From: Undaria pinnatifida
Taxonomy: Eukaryota; Sar; Phaeophyceae; Laminariales; Alariaceae
Assembly (NCBI GenBank): GCA_012845835.1
Contig: JABAKD010000011.1
Coordinates: forward strand, 8,742,381-8,806,380
Direction: 5' to 3'
DNA length: 64,000 nucleotides
In this document: positions 59,801-62,690 of the stretch, in pieces
Layout: each line of letters starts with the position of its first letter
How positions within the stretch are numbered: position 1 is the first letter of the stretch
Notes under the pieces: generated by a model
What the model was told of the DNA's origin: nothing
Database searches by the model: none
What the model saw: only the letters and a program-made list of their open reading frames with translations
Translations under genes and position numbers: made by a program

Positions 59801-60849
59801 AGGATACCATGTGTCCGACAACAACCAAAGTGGACAGTACTCGTATGGTGCATACCAGGTACCGGTATCCAAGATACCTGTACTCGTAGCATAGCGCTTG
59901 CCTGTACTCGTACGAATAGATTCTTGCCTTTTCGGTTGGTCGGATATGAAGCGGAATCCGGTCGTCTCCTGCAGCCCCCGCACGGCAAGATGGAACGGCT
60001 TCGCCTTCAATAGCAGACGGACACCGCGGGACGGCACGCCTTCACCGCCCTGTCTTGCTCGATCAGCGGCGGTCTTGACGAGCGACTGAAAGTCAAAGTG
60101 ATACCCACCACCTACTACGCCTGCACCCAGGTACGCCGACCCTGGAGAGCTCGTCGGATATCCACCACCTGCCTTTGTCGACGCTTTGAGGTCTCGGTTG
60201 CAAGACGCTCGTAGCAGGATCGACGTCATCTCCCTCTGCTGCTGAGACCCCTCCCTGCGCGTCGCAGCGTTCGGCGTCTTGGACCTTGGGGCTATCCTGA
60301 CCTCAACCCAGGATACTGGATCCAGCAGCAACACAGACACTAATTATACGACTTACATGGCATCTTAGATCATACCCAGGAGTACCTTATAATTGTACTC
60401 GTACGATTCCTTGTCATACCCTCTGGTACAGTTTAACTTGTACCTTATACCTTGTACCTTGTACCTTGTATCTCGTACCGTATTCTGGCAGTAAATGCGG
60501 CGAAATTTATATCGGTTGAGAAGGTCAGTTTCACTTTGTTTAGTTTACCTGTTTACCTGATACGAGTTTATGTGTTGTTACGTGCTCATGTCGTCCAGCT
60601 AGGATCCGGGATCGAGAGTGAGGACCAAGGGCCAATCAACCATCATTGGTCATCGATCAACGGCACACCTGCTCTACTGCTGTGGATACTGGTGGTGCAT
60701 AGTGGCCCCGTGCACCTGGTGGTACTGCCGAGTGTTGTGTGCCACAGCAGGATACTTTTACCAATGAGCGGGTTTCGAGCCAGGTCTGTGACCCAATCAC
60801 AGATACTCTGCGGCCTTGAGTCCCCGCCGGCTTTGGGTCGCACATTCAT
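22227..60849 (-). CDS. Giant multi-exon gene: RCC1 propeller, UBR zinc finger, IQ motif, WW domains
   Basis: Exons seen on the minus strand, 5' to 3': 60849-60762, 60315-59914 (donor uncertain), 58562-58446 (tentative), 57125 or 57082-56311, 55091-54923, 53737-53514, 52827-52726, 52050-51886, 48633-48396, 42778-42649, 41831-41688 or 41677, 39840-39689, 38627-38405, 38085-37945, 37093-36954, 34967-34653, 32303-32163, 29569-29504 (tentative), 29413-29350, 28320-28197, 25622-25463, 22820-22227. Donor and acceptor phases agree at most junctions, which is hard to get by chance. Two gaps (51886/48633 and 48396/42778, both phase 0 to 2) need short unseen exons. About 1,500 residues are visible. RCC1 repeats make a beta-propeller, UBR boxes bind N-degrons in known N-recognins, IQ motifs bind calmodulin, and WW domains bind proline-rich peptides. 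The combined role is inference. No catalytic ubiquitin-ligase domain (RING, HECT) was seen. The alternative is two neighbouring genes on one strand. Confidence 0.7.
23565..23645 (-). repeat. Dispersed repeat family B, short inverted fragment
   Basis: On the minus strand it reads TCGCGCGAGTGACTCCGAGC then CACCGCAGTCAAAAGTTCC and AAAAGTGACCCCC, matching the right part of the 24.54-24.77 kb copy. Confidence 0.45.
23928..24253. mobile_element. MITE-like element, family A, complete
   Basis: Starts GACGCGTGCTACGACAGAG and ends CTCTATCGTAGCACGCGTC, inverted copies of each other. About 326 bp, AT-rich inside, with GGCCTAGATATACATA and no ORF. Copies at 24.9, 31.2 and 33.1 kb share the ends and inner blocks. 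Confidence 0.7.
24339..24398. repeat. 12-bp microsatellite
   Basis: Five copies of TACCGTACACAC with single-base variants. Confidence 0.8.
24535..24770 (+). repeat. Dispersed repeat family B
   Basis: Begins with the palindrome GAGTCACTCGCACGAGTGAC, then CTCTGTACC, and a block ATTCCATTGCGGATTTATC, and ends near CGCGCGCGTGACCCAGAGCC and AAGTGACCCC. Shared with copies at 30.1, 54.3/54.7, 6.85 and (inverted) 23.57 kb. Confidence 0.6.
24895..25330. mobile_element. MITE-like element, family A, complete
   Basis: Ends are GCGCGTGCTACGATAGAGGT and its inverse ACCTCTATCGTAGCACGCG. The inside holds the family blocks GGTATACCGTTTTTTGGCG and CGGGGCTCCTTAACCCAAC. Two parallel copies of a TTTTATTTT(C)TCCA block within suggest an internal duplication. 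About 436 bp, no ORF. Confidence 0.75.
25463..25622 (-). CDS. Giant gene exon 21
   Basis: 52 codons with two extra bases at each end. The acceptor (GACTCTTTTGCGCGCAG) is one of the best in the window; donor GCGGGG|GTGAGC. It reads AKKGYPTSGESMKWTARAER and later AVTIESLRKSGREIVLRG. Phase 1 in and phase 2 out match exons 20 and 22. Function of this part is unknown. Confidence 0.65.
26042..26662 (+). CDS. Long plus-strand ORF in an intron, hypothetical
   Basis: 206 codons open, including ITKWFSGNTLEELYTPPTRF and FDKNKKLALDPGETCHTHG. It contains a poly-C-encoded Pro run and no domain I know. It lies in the intron between the giant-gene exons at 28.2 and 25.6 kb, opposite strand. It may be chance or an old transposon ORF. 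Confidence 0.15.
   Translation: MGGGGHVRTIFTLTGMFSPYYTQHNQCPCRCLPPAMQALSVVTGYIRQRHTSPTDSEGLLGQPTPNATSTPHTTLPANERQLSVGFLLAVIVELTEIPITSAPVFKGKFAFSLKLDGLFAALMGWRLIALLGLGTPLAGWNPPPPGPRRDKGVAITKWFSGNTLEELYTPPTRFFTFDKNKKLALDPGETCHTHGVLGTRRLVRYG
27640..27990 (-). repeat. tRNA-like SINE candidate, copy 2
   Basis: Minus strand head: ACTCGGTCGCCCCGGTGGCG, then TATCAGGTTATC, and T-loop-like GAGTTCGAATCCCCCCGAGT, whose end pairs with the start. The body GATAAAAATGGAAGGCAAG is shared with the 3.2-3.5 kb copy. Confidence 0.45.
28197..28320 (-). CDS. Giant gene exon 20: basic helix
   Basis: 41 codons plus one base; acceptor CGGAACAG after a C-rich stretch, donor GCGGG|GTAAAA. It reads CRKLVDPRQLRWRRGARAL, then HKFLRGFGPGSVDPDVLSMK. 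The LRWRRGARALHKFLR part is a basic amphipathic helix that could be another IQ-like site. Confidence 0.65.
29350..29413 (-). CDS. Giant gene exon 19: short exon
   Basis: 21 codons plus one base; acceptor AACTTTGAAG, donor AGAAAG|GTATCG. It reads YWVGVDNSLAATRYLQIGDR. Phase 2 in and phase 0 out fit both neighbours. A run of G follows the donor in the intron, as seen after other donors of this gene. Confidence 0.55.
29504..29569 (-). CDS. Giant gene exon 18, tentative: WW-like first half
   Basis: 21 codons, phase 2/2, acceptor AAGCTGAG, donor AAAAC|GTGCGG. The acceptor lacks a good pyrimidine tract, so this is tentative. With the next exon it would read PPASWKGRMQAGRTK then TYWVGVDNSLAATRY, which resembles a divergent WW core (W, G-R-x-Y, then an aromatic about twenty residues on). 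Exon 17 can also splice directly to the next exon in frame. Confidence 0.3.
30134..30350 (+). repeat. Dispersed repeat family B
   Basis: Contains GAGTCCCTCGCACGAGTTAC, CGCCGCGTAGCTTACCAC, TCCATTGCGGACATCATG, and TCACTTGCGCGGGCGACCCC. Same order as at 24.54-24.77 kb. A family A element follows at once. Confidence 0.6.
30353..30560. mobile_element. MITE-like element, family A, truncated
   Basis: Left end GACACGTGCCACGACAGAGG, then GGTATACCGTTTTTTGGC and GAGGCTTCTTAACCCACC. No matching right end was found. It begins directly at the end of a family B repeat. Confidence 0.5.
30826..30853. repeat. Poly-C tract
   Basis: Nearly 30 C in a row, one of more than ten C/G runs over 10 bases in the window. 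Confidence 0.9.
30985..31115 (+). repeat. Dispersed repeat family D
   Basis: ACTCATCCCAAGGCAGGGGT, GCAGCAGAAGTTTCTAAG and GGAGCTCCTAACACGAGGAG recur at 38.74-38.87 kb and, inverted, at 49.00-49.10 kb. Confidence 0.4.
31207..31511. mobile_element. MITE-like element, family A
   Basis: Starts CCTGCTACGATAGAGG and ends CTCTATCGTATCATAGCACG, with a 5-base extra piece in the right end. It contains CCATGGCCTAGGTATAC and the block GGTTAAGGAGCCCCGTCG in inverse orientation relative to the 24.9 kb copy. Confidence 0.65.
31653..31826. repeat. TTG trinucleotide microsatellite
   Basis: About 58 triplets of TTG with TTC, GCT and TTT interruptions. Open frames in it (poly-Cys, poly-Val, poly-Thr) are artefacts. 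Confidence 0.9.
32163..32303 (-). CDS. Giant gene exon 17: basic helical segment
   Basis: 46 codons with phase 2/2; acceptor CTGTACAG, donor GGGGAG|GTGAGG. It reads RVTRMRAAQLQRLTSRRR and later ADIKWAQMSG. Very basic, likely helical, low similarity to anything I know. An earlier acceptor (GGGCCAG, 32315) is possible but changes the phase. Confidence 0.6.
33123..33764. mobile_element. MITE-like element, family A, with internal tandem copies
   Basis: Left end CTCGTCCTACGATAAAAT, right end ACCTCTATCATAACACGGG. Between 33180 and 33450 the block GAGGTATACCGTTTTT...GAATGACCGGGGCTCCTTAACCC is repeated about four times with a period near 70-80 bp. This makes the copy longer than the others. Confidence 0.6.
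33770..34054 (+). CDS. Plus-strand ORF in an intron, hypothetical
   Basis: The first start codon option lies in repeat DNA. The later part (VVENRPAGEITLIPFDNLYM, then GLQGKANNGVGYKMKPVH) looks coding. 94 codons, not recognised; perhaps a remnant of a mobile element ORF. Confidence 0.15.
   Translation: MHASGVVTWKDQKGFQDKRKYPNQSGSKIVGVFFVSVRVTLRVVENRPAGEITLIPFDNLYMTLCSLQGTTSTKGLQGKANNGVGYKMKPVHAT
34270..34610 (+). repeat. Dispersed repeat family C
   Basis: Shares GGAGGAACGGGGTGTG, CCTAGGAGATAGATGGTGGC, GAGTAGAAACGGTGCTCC and GCAATGAATGAGTAAAC, in this order, with the copy at 51.54-51.84 kb. No ORF in common. The 3' end overlaps exon 16 only slightly outside its boundary. Confidence 0.5.
34653..34967 (-). 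CDS. Giant gene exon 16: longest exon after the IQ motif
   Basis: 104 codons between an excellent acceptor (CAATTTTTCCAG) and an excellent donor (AGACG|GTGAGA), phase 2/2, matching both neighbours. It includes VPREIITVWSRRAARQFQRQ, LPPGLRLPEDLL, a Gly/Lys/Pro-rich linker and VADPDVDALLRSSQPLRR. The basic helix could be a second IQ-like or lipid-facing element, but I do not recognise a family. Both other minus frames and one plus frame are open for a while because GC is high. Confidence 0.7.
35640..35760 (+). repeat. tRNA-like sequence
   Basis: ACTCAGTAGCTTGGTGGGTT is D-arm-like and TCGTGGGTTCAATTCTAGCC is T-arm-like. The same region holds an inverted copy (CACTACCCACTGAGCTACTG), and ACTTAGCACGCCCCACCAAG occurs at 36.66 kb. 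Likely SINE fragments rather than a tRNA gene. Confidence 0.3.
36954..37093 (-). CDS. Giant gene exon 15: helical segment
   Basis: 46 codons plus two bases; acceptor TTGTAAAAG, donor ACCCG|GTGAGT. The sequence (ERNRDGMAAADLESAFYRYY, then IQAMNQQRDALREF) looks like a continuous amphipathic helix, perhaps coiled coil. Phases fit both neighbours. Confidence 0.65.
37945..38085 (-). CDS. Giant gene exon 14: IQ motif and basic helix
   Basis: 47 codons, phase 0/0, acceptor GCACGGCAG, donor GAAAAG|GTGACC. It starts VVRGWLGRRTV, so that joined to the previous exon it reads AVECQRVVRGWLGRR. This fits IQxxxRGxxxR with Cys in place of the first Ile. A strongly basic helix rich in RRRRE and RRRREAME follows. 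IQ motifs bind calmodulin or calmodulin-like light chains. The frame stays open past the donor, so the 3' end could be later. Confidence 0.7.
38405..38627 (-). CDS. Giant gene exon 13: end of UBR zinc finger and first half of IQ motif
   Basis: Acceptor TTCTTGTCTCACAG (phase 2, fits exon 12 and makes a Lys codon), donor CAGCGG|GTGAGC (phase 0). It opens LRVLCECGMSPC, which supplies the last zinc ligands of the UBR box. After a Gly-rich and Arg-rich stretch the exon ends WLHQNAVECQR, the start of an IQ motif. 74 codons plus one base. Other frames in this GC-rich stretch are also open but lack these motifs. Confidence 0.75.
38735..38870 (+). repeat. Dispersed repeat family D
   Basis: GACGCATCCCACGCTAAGGG, GGTGCAGCAGGGGCTTTCCT and AGCTCCTAACCCTAAGGAG, in the same order as the copy at 30.99-31.11 kb. 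It ends just before a plus-strand ORF. Confidence 0.35.
38924..39454 (+). CDS. Plus-strand ORF in an intron, hypothetical
   Basis: Open for 176 codons; the first two thirds look protein-like (CKPCHGMTQDDLWAPTRL, then SWFVARKFAFEKETADKP) and the end runs into TA-rich sequence. It sits between the two UBR exons of the giant gene and just after a copy of a dispersed repeat (38.74-38.87 kb). Perhaps part of a mobile element. Confidence 0.25.
   Translation: MNRIRMTDRSTLRVSTPGQKRKAEKCKPCHGMTQDDLWAPTRLSIVGHRRECLPEAYRSWFVARKFAFEKETADKPLAGAGKFRFADSPFTSKNASLPRDPLTVRADSFRSRTTSQAKGGKTAIGSESYTAHLARWKLLLLHPPGRRDTGRGMPSVLFLRASSLKIYTIILYIYLC
39689..39840 (-). CDS. Giant gene exon 12: first part of UBR-type zinc finger
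   Basis: 50 codons plus two bases; acceptor CCCTTCTCCAG, donor CAGAAA|GTGAGT. Cysteines stand at exon residues 23, 26, 30, 32, 35, 39 and 48, with histidines at 40 and 43, spelling C-x2-C, then C-x-C-x2-C-A-x2-C-H-x-G-H-D. That order, followed in the next exon by C-E-C-G-x3-C, is the UBR-box pattern of N-recognin proteins. UBR boxes hold zinc and bind basic N-terminal residues in known members; binding here is inferred only. Confidence 0.75.
41677..41831 (-). CDS. Giant gene exon 11: end of RCC1 propeller
   Basis: Acceptor CTCCTAAG after a T/C tract. The frame reads VAPTRVEF, then LVVALTAGERHASALALS, the closing half of an RCC1 repeat, then a Pro/Lys/Trp-rich linker. Two donors are possible: CGCAAG|GTGGCT at 41688 (phase 0, fits the UBR exon) or GAGAG|GTGAGG at 41677 (phase 2, stronger, but needs another exon). 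G runs follow in the intron. Confidence 0.75.
42649..42778 (-). CDS. Giant gene exon 10: RCC1 repeat
   Basis: 43 codons plus one base; acceptor TACAAACCCAG and donor ACGCGG|GTGAGA. It reads ITRVSAGKSYSLATNVQGQ and LLAWGKGWEGQLGLGKIKD. The phase-0 donor joins the next exon (VAPTRVEF) to make a regular RCC1 junction. A run of about 15 G follows in the intron. Confidence 0.85.
43300..43566. mobile_element. MITE-like element, family A, degenerate
   Basis: Right end ACCTCTATCCTAGCACGCG is clear at 43546-43565. Just before it the motif GTGCCACCTCT is repeated about six times. GGCCTAGCTATACATACAAC inside matches the 24.06 kb copy. Left end not found. Confidence 0.45.
43770..45015. repeat. Satellite array, ~100-bp unit, about 12 copies
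   Basis: Blocks like GACAAGGGGATCGAA, CGCCGATTTA, GGAAACCTCTGACGAAACG and GTGACACGCTTAGCGGCGA return at about 43860, 43958, 44053, 44151, 44250, 44350, 44450, 44548, 44648, 44748, 44850 and 44950. Copies are diverged. It lies in the intron between exons 9 and 10. Confidence 0.8.
45853..46310. repeat. Higher-order tandem repeat, 168 bp made of three ~56-bp subunits
   Basis: TATTTTGG(A)CGAA returns at 45853, 46021 and 46189, exactly 168 bases apart. Each 168-bp unit holds three related subunits carrying GTACTGTACCCCAG, GCCGTGTCCGTCAG and ACCTTGTTGCCGAAAG. As 168 and 56 x 3 keep the frame, both strands show open frames of over 140 codons; these are repeat artefacts unless shown otherwise. Confidence 0.8.
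46450..46590 (-). pseudogene. Decayed duplicate of RCC1 exon 9
   Basis: The minus strand reads RVALGVTHNIFPAHRY then NPWGKNVFLFAQ, aligning with VALGAAHSILLAHRD and NPWGAESVAFAW in the exon at 48633-48396. DNA similarity extends upstream to a shared CGCGG block, where an A-run here shifts the frame. Many differences are at third codon positions, so the copy was under coding constraint for some time after duplication. The tryptophan-glycine strand after it is lost. It lies in the intron between the 48.4 and 42.8 kb exons. Confidence 0.6.
46900..47255. repeat. Two-copy ~174-bp tandem repeat
   Basis: CGAGTACTCG(C/T)TGTACGTACTCC, CTCGAGCCTCTCGTT and CATGCAAGCACCCAACAGAC occur twice about 174 bases apart. 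The units also contain CAGCAGCAG runs. Confidence 0.7.
47483..47860 (+). CDS. Plus-strand ORF in an intron, hypothetical
   Basis: 125 codons with GC-rich, protein-like composition (MRHTIAAIKARGVALCVEAP, then RRFITGLMHISDVTPARR) and a hydrophobic C-terminus (AACAAAVQTAVLVLFVPWLG) that could span a membrane. No splice signals are needed, and no domain is recognised. It lies inside an intron of the minus-strand gene. Confidence 0.25.
   Translation: MMLEKRGGCCRTDGPIRVLSCQMRHTIAAIKARGVALCVEAPLRVRSTPPAARSSPQLAASAEPLVTDAEGSNRRFITGLMHISDVTPARRAQGTTLSILRAFAACAAAVQTAVLVLFVPWLGHY
48396..48633 (-). CDS. Giant gene exon 9: two RCC1 half-repeats
   Basis: 79 codons plus one base. It reads AHGRLGTGD, then VVQGVALGAAHSILLAHRD, an insert, and VAFAWGYGFCGQLGLGRK. 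Acceptor CCCGATAG is phase 2; donor CGAAAG|GTGATT is phase 0. The upstream exon ends in phase 0, so a small exon carrying the usual tryptophan-glycine strand is missing before this one, and another is missing after it. G-rich intron sequence follows the donor closely. Confidence 0.75.
49000..49100 (-). repeat. Dispersed repeat family D, inverted copy
   Basis: Contains CTTGTCGTGTTAGGAGCTC, GTTCTTAGAACCTTCTGC and CCGTGGGATGGCTC, the reverse complement of blocks in the other two copies. Confidence 0.35.
49678..49800. mobile_element. MITE-like element, family A, left part
   Basis: Left end AGGCGCGTGTTTCGATAGAG, then TTTTTTGGTTGAAAACATTT and GGGCGCTCCTTACCCCCG. Right end not seen; truncated or diverged. 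Confidence 0.4.
50119..50332 (+). CDS. Plus-strand coding-like segment, hypothetical
   Basis: Reads VVDVFQREEGSVLVKIASE and later ASGSIVGVGVLAHVAAEE, with a possible donor (TCAGAAG|GTAAAG) in the middle. Opposite to the giant gene, inside an intron. No family recognised. Confidence 0.15.
50690..50900 (-). repeat. Dispersed repeat family C, inverted copy
   Basis: GGCGTACTTATTTG, GGAGCGCCGTTTCCTACTC and GGCCACCGTCCATCTCCTGG are inverse matches to the 51.5-51.8 kb copy, about 650 bases away. The two therefore form a large imperfect inverted repeat. Confidence 0.45.
51535..51835 (+). repeat. Dispersed repeat family C
   Basis: GGAGGAACGGGATGCG, CCTAGGAGATGGATGGTGAC, GGAGTAGGAACGGTGCTCCG and ACCAATGAGTACG. 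It ends at a poly-C run next to the exon at 51886-52050. Confidence 0.5.
51886..52050 (-). CDS. Giant gene exon 8: complete RCC1 repeat
   Basis: 55 codons, phase 0/0; acceptor CGGATACAG, donor GGCAAG|GTGGGC. It reads GRLLSWGTGRSGQLGLG and then VRSVVVGAAHALCVTLGGK, a textbook RCC1 repeat. It is the clearest RCC1 exon in the window. A run of about 20 G lies in the intron some 30 bases after the donor (minus strand). Confidence 0.85.
52255..52417. repeat. 81-bp direct tandem duplication
   Basis: Two adjacent copies beginning GGCTGTGTTCTGACATTG differ at one base that I can see (AGACG/AGGCG), so the duplication is recent. It encodes a repeated 27-residue stretch in one minus frame, but no splice sites support that as an exon. 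Confidence 0.85.
52726..52827 (-). CDS. Giant gene exon 7: helical insert
   Basis: Exactly 34 codons, phase 0 at both ends, with acceptor GAGCAG and a perfect donor GAG|GTAAGA. The sequence (VKTLLEQCPSSKPLSKLWEH, then VLEEERTLHRRFE) looks helical and charged and could be a loop inserted between propeller blades. It joins in frame to the next exon, which opens with GRLLSWGTG. Confidence 0.65.
53514..53737 (-). CDS. Giant gene exon 6: RCC1-like strand region
   Basis: Acceptor GGGGAG (2 bases, phase 1, fits exon 5) and donor GGCG|GTGGGT (phase 0); a stronger GTATGT donor sits four bases further on but breaks the frame to exon 7. 74 codons include RVAQAAAGGTFSVTREANGD, the A-A-G-x-x-F-S-V strand of an RCC1 blade. 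This blade is more divergent than its neighbours and has a longer insert (THAIQVHPSGQLKVG). Confidence 0.6.
53938..54309. repeat. 11-bp minisatellite
   Basis: About 34 copies of GATGTTATGAT with a few variants (GCTATGAT, GGTGATG). Located in an intron of the giant gene. Confidence 0.9.
54327..54812 (+). repeat. Dispersed repeat family B, split by a family A element
   Basis: Left part ATCACTCGTCCGAGTGACTC (about 54340), right part GCGCAGCTTAGCCAGCCATT to GGGTCACTCGCGCGAATGAG (about 54700-54810). The 54373-54686 element lies between, giving the insertion order. Confidence 0.55.
54373..54686. mobile_element. MITE-like element, family A, nested in family B
   Basis: Contains GGTATACTTCTTTTTGG, CGGGGCTCTTTAACACC and right end CCTCTATCGTAGCACGTGTC; left end is degenerate. 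Family B sequence stops at about 54372 and resumes at about 54690, so this copy inserted into a B copy. Confidence 0.6.
54923..55091 (-). CDS. Giant gene exon 5: RCC1 repeat
   Basis: Acceptor TTACCTCAG and donor GGCGA|GTGAAA. The 56-codon frame reads CVDIAAGKRHTLFVFDDG, then VFSVGEG and HPVPRVVQRL. This is the classic RCC1 order: a V-x-x-I-A-A-G-x-x-H-T strand, a D-G turn, then the next blade's V-F-S-x-G-x-G. It completes the blade begun in exon 4. The position where RCC1 normally has GQLG is WQIG. Confidence 0.75.
56311..57125 (-). CDS. Giant gene exon 4: Gln-rich tract and start of RCC1 propeller
   Basis: Open for 257 codons from 57082 (acceptor GGGCAG), or 271 from 57125 (acceptor GTTAAG). 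It begins with a conserved-looking segment (WDLRSERPPVDQVQFWKLT). A glutamine-rich tract follows, encoded by mixed CAG/CAA at about 56650-56900, then a Ser/Thr/Pro linker. The end (GWGWGGEFRIGTG, then TPKSLHPYFK) is the first half of an RCC1 blade. Donor AAG|GTAAAA is phase 0, matching the next exon exactly. The plus strand here shows a leucine-rich shadow frame, which I disregard. Confidence 0.75.
57400..58380. repeat. CAGTACGTACAG-rich simple repeats with larger duplications
   Basis: CAGCAGTACGTACAGCAG-type sequence is spread throughout. A ~94-bp unit (with CAAAAATGATA) is repeated at about 57475 and 57569. A ~240-bp unit (with ACCCACCCACCGACCAAACC) is repeated at about 57900 and 58130. It separates exons 3 and 4 of the giant gene. 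Confidence 0.7.
58446..58562 (-). CDS. Giant gene exon 3, tentative
   Basis: Acceptor CGCACAG after a C-rich tract and donor A|GTAAAC. The 38-codon frame contains APPLRGGSVEIALPGTARLA, followed by PGVAG. The pattern of hydrophobic strand, then a proline-glycine turn, is like one edge of ASH/MSP-type immunoglobulin folds, but one short exon cannot establish that. Phase 1 at both ends suits the neighbours only if the next exon begins at 57125. It lies next to CAGTACGTACAG simple repeats. Confidence 0.3.
59914..60315 (-). CDS. Giant gene exon 2, unrecognised N-terminal region
   Basis: Long open frame with balanced composition, starting SWVEVRIAP and reaching TTGFRFISDQPKRQ. It includes a run of Gly/Ser/Tyr and a basic stretch around LLLKAKPFHLAVRG. 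The acceptor follows a T/C-rich stretch. The 3' end is unclear because the sequence runs into GTACGAGTACAGG-type repeats offering several GT donors, all phase 1; I used the first. I do not recognise a domain. Confidence 0.5.
60762..60849 (-). CDS. Giant gene exon 1, putative start
   Basis: The first ATG in this open frame that leads straight to a good donor (ATTG|GTAAAAG) lies at 60849. It gives 29 codons plus one base, starting MNVRPKAGG and ending LARNPLI. The frame stays open further upstream to about 60942, so the start could be earlier or in another exon. The phase-1 donor fits the next exon, whose acceptor (GGATCCAG) leaves two bases. Confidence 0.45.
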
Positions 60850-60944
60850 GGCATTCGAGTGGCCAGCTGGTGCGAGACGAGAGGCGCGAGACACCAGGGC
60901 AGCACGTTGGTAACTGCCGGAGCACGAAAAACGGACACACAAAC

Positions 60945-62690
60945 CGAGAAATCATTGTGAAGCTGCACTGACCGATATCGCCCCCCGGCGCCGTCCTGTT
61001 GACCCTCCGTGCCTGGGGTAAATAACAAACCTCCCCGCGAAGTCACCGTCACCACGTCTCACGCTTTTCACGGGGCACGTACAGCATGCACGCACGATCA
61101 GTGTGTCCCGCAGCCTGCAAAACAAGACCAAAACAACTTCCAGCTTGCGTTCATCGAACTCCCATAAATGATGGCGTTTTTTTGTTTCTGTAGACTAGAC
61201 TACGCACATACATACAAAACATTTTGAAAAAAGTGACAGGATTAGAAAAACCCACCAGTATAGTCTAGTCTATACGTACGTTAACATCAGGTACATTGCC
61301 CATTCTAAGAGACCCTCGTTGTGCGTTCGACATTATTGCGATAAGCCCCTTACATACCAACGTCGCTCCTTACCAGATTGGCCCCAGGTTCCATAAAGTA
61401 GGCTCGACGGTCTCCAGGGAACAAAACCTAACGCCTTTTTACCAATAGAAAGGGCCGATACGACGGCGTTCGGAATAGGAGACAGAAAGAAAGAGACGTC
61501 GGTTGCCTTGGTGGCTGAAGACTGGAGTTATTTATCACGAGCGGTAATGCAGGATGCATCAGCCCATTTGAAGCATTGGCCCATATGAAGGGAACTGAGG
61601 AGTCCCATATCGAACCCTAACGTCACTGCCCATCCATATTTTGTCTGTATACGTGTGCGTATGTATATGCATGTGTATGGTGAGCAAACTCCCGAGTTAG
61701 GTGCGCAGAAAATTGAGGTCCCTTATATTCTACGTGTACACCGTTTTTTCCCGCATCGCCGAGTTCCTTGACGTTTGTCCTTGTCGCGGGGTTCCTTGAG
61801 ATGGGGTTATAATATCTTACCGCGTACTGCTGGTAGTTGTACACTGAACTGGCAGTCTCTCTCACGAATGCGCGAGGTGTATTGGAGGCTTGGTATTAAT
61901 TGTTTTCCCTTCCGTGCCTGGTGCAATCTTCAGAAGAGTCGAGCGTATCATCTATCCAGAAGAGGACCAATATCCCCGCGGCTATATATAGGGGGCCAAT
62001 ACCGCCTCAACCCCGGAAGTGAGGGGGGGTGGGGTGGGGGGCATAATGCCTCAACGAGGGTGCACCGCAAGAAGCGTGGGCAGCAGTCCGCAGAGAGGGG
62101 ACACCAAAAATGCACTATATGCTACAGTATACGTGTAGCACCCAGTCCTCAAAGACACCGCACACCAACACAACTGAGACAAAACCGGTAGAACTAAAAA
62201 TCGCTTCCATTCGTGAAATTCGAAGAATTTATCGACGGTGTGGTGCGGTCAACGCTGGAGCCCACTCCCACAGCCTTGAGATTCGGAAGGCGAAACTGCG
62301 ACTGAAACAACATACGTGCGTGCCGGTTTACAGAGCGAATGAAATGCAAATAAGTCCGAGCTTATTGGCACGAAGAAAAAGGACGCAAACCCTATACAAT
62401 AAAAGTATAGCGGCACAATACCTATGAACGACAAACGCTAAACGCCATATAGTCTACACGATGTGAGAACACCGTGACACATGCGCGGGCGGTGTCGCTT
62501 TTGCGTCTACTCTCTGGTTGAAATGATCTCTGTGGTCACAAGAATATGGTGACGCGATGCACACTTTTCTCAAGACACAACGTCCTCGTAAAGGAGCACG
62601 ATGTGGTACTGCCAACCTCAACCTTCGGCCACCGAACAAATCGTGGGGCACTCTCTAGAACAAGCGGGGGGACGGGGTCTTGACGGCTCG
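60945..62690. other. No gene seen, upstream of the giant gene
   Basis: Sequence upstream of the putative start. No clear TATA or initiator element was identified. Frames are short and without motifs. Could contain promoter or 5' untranslated exons. Confidence 0.35.
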
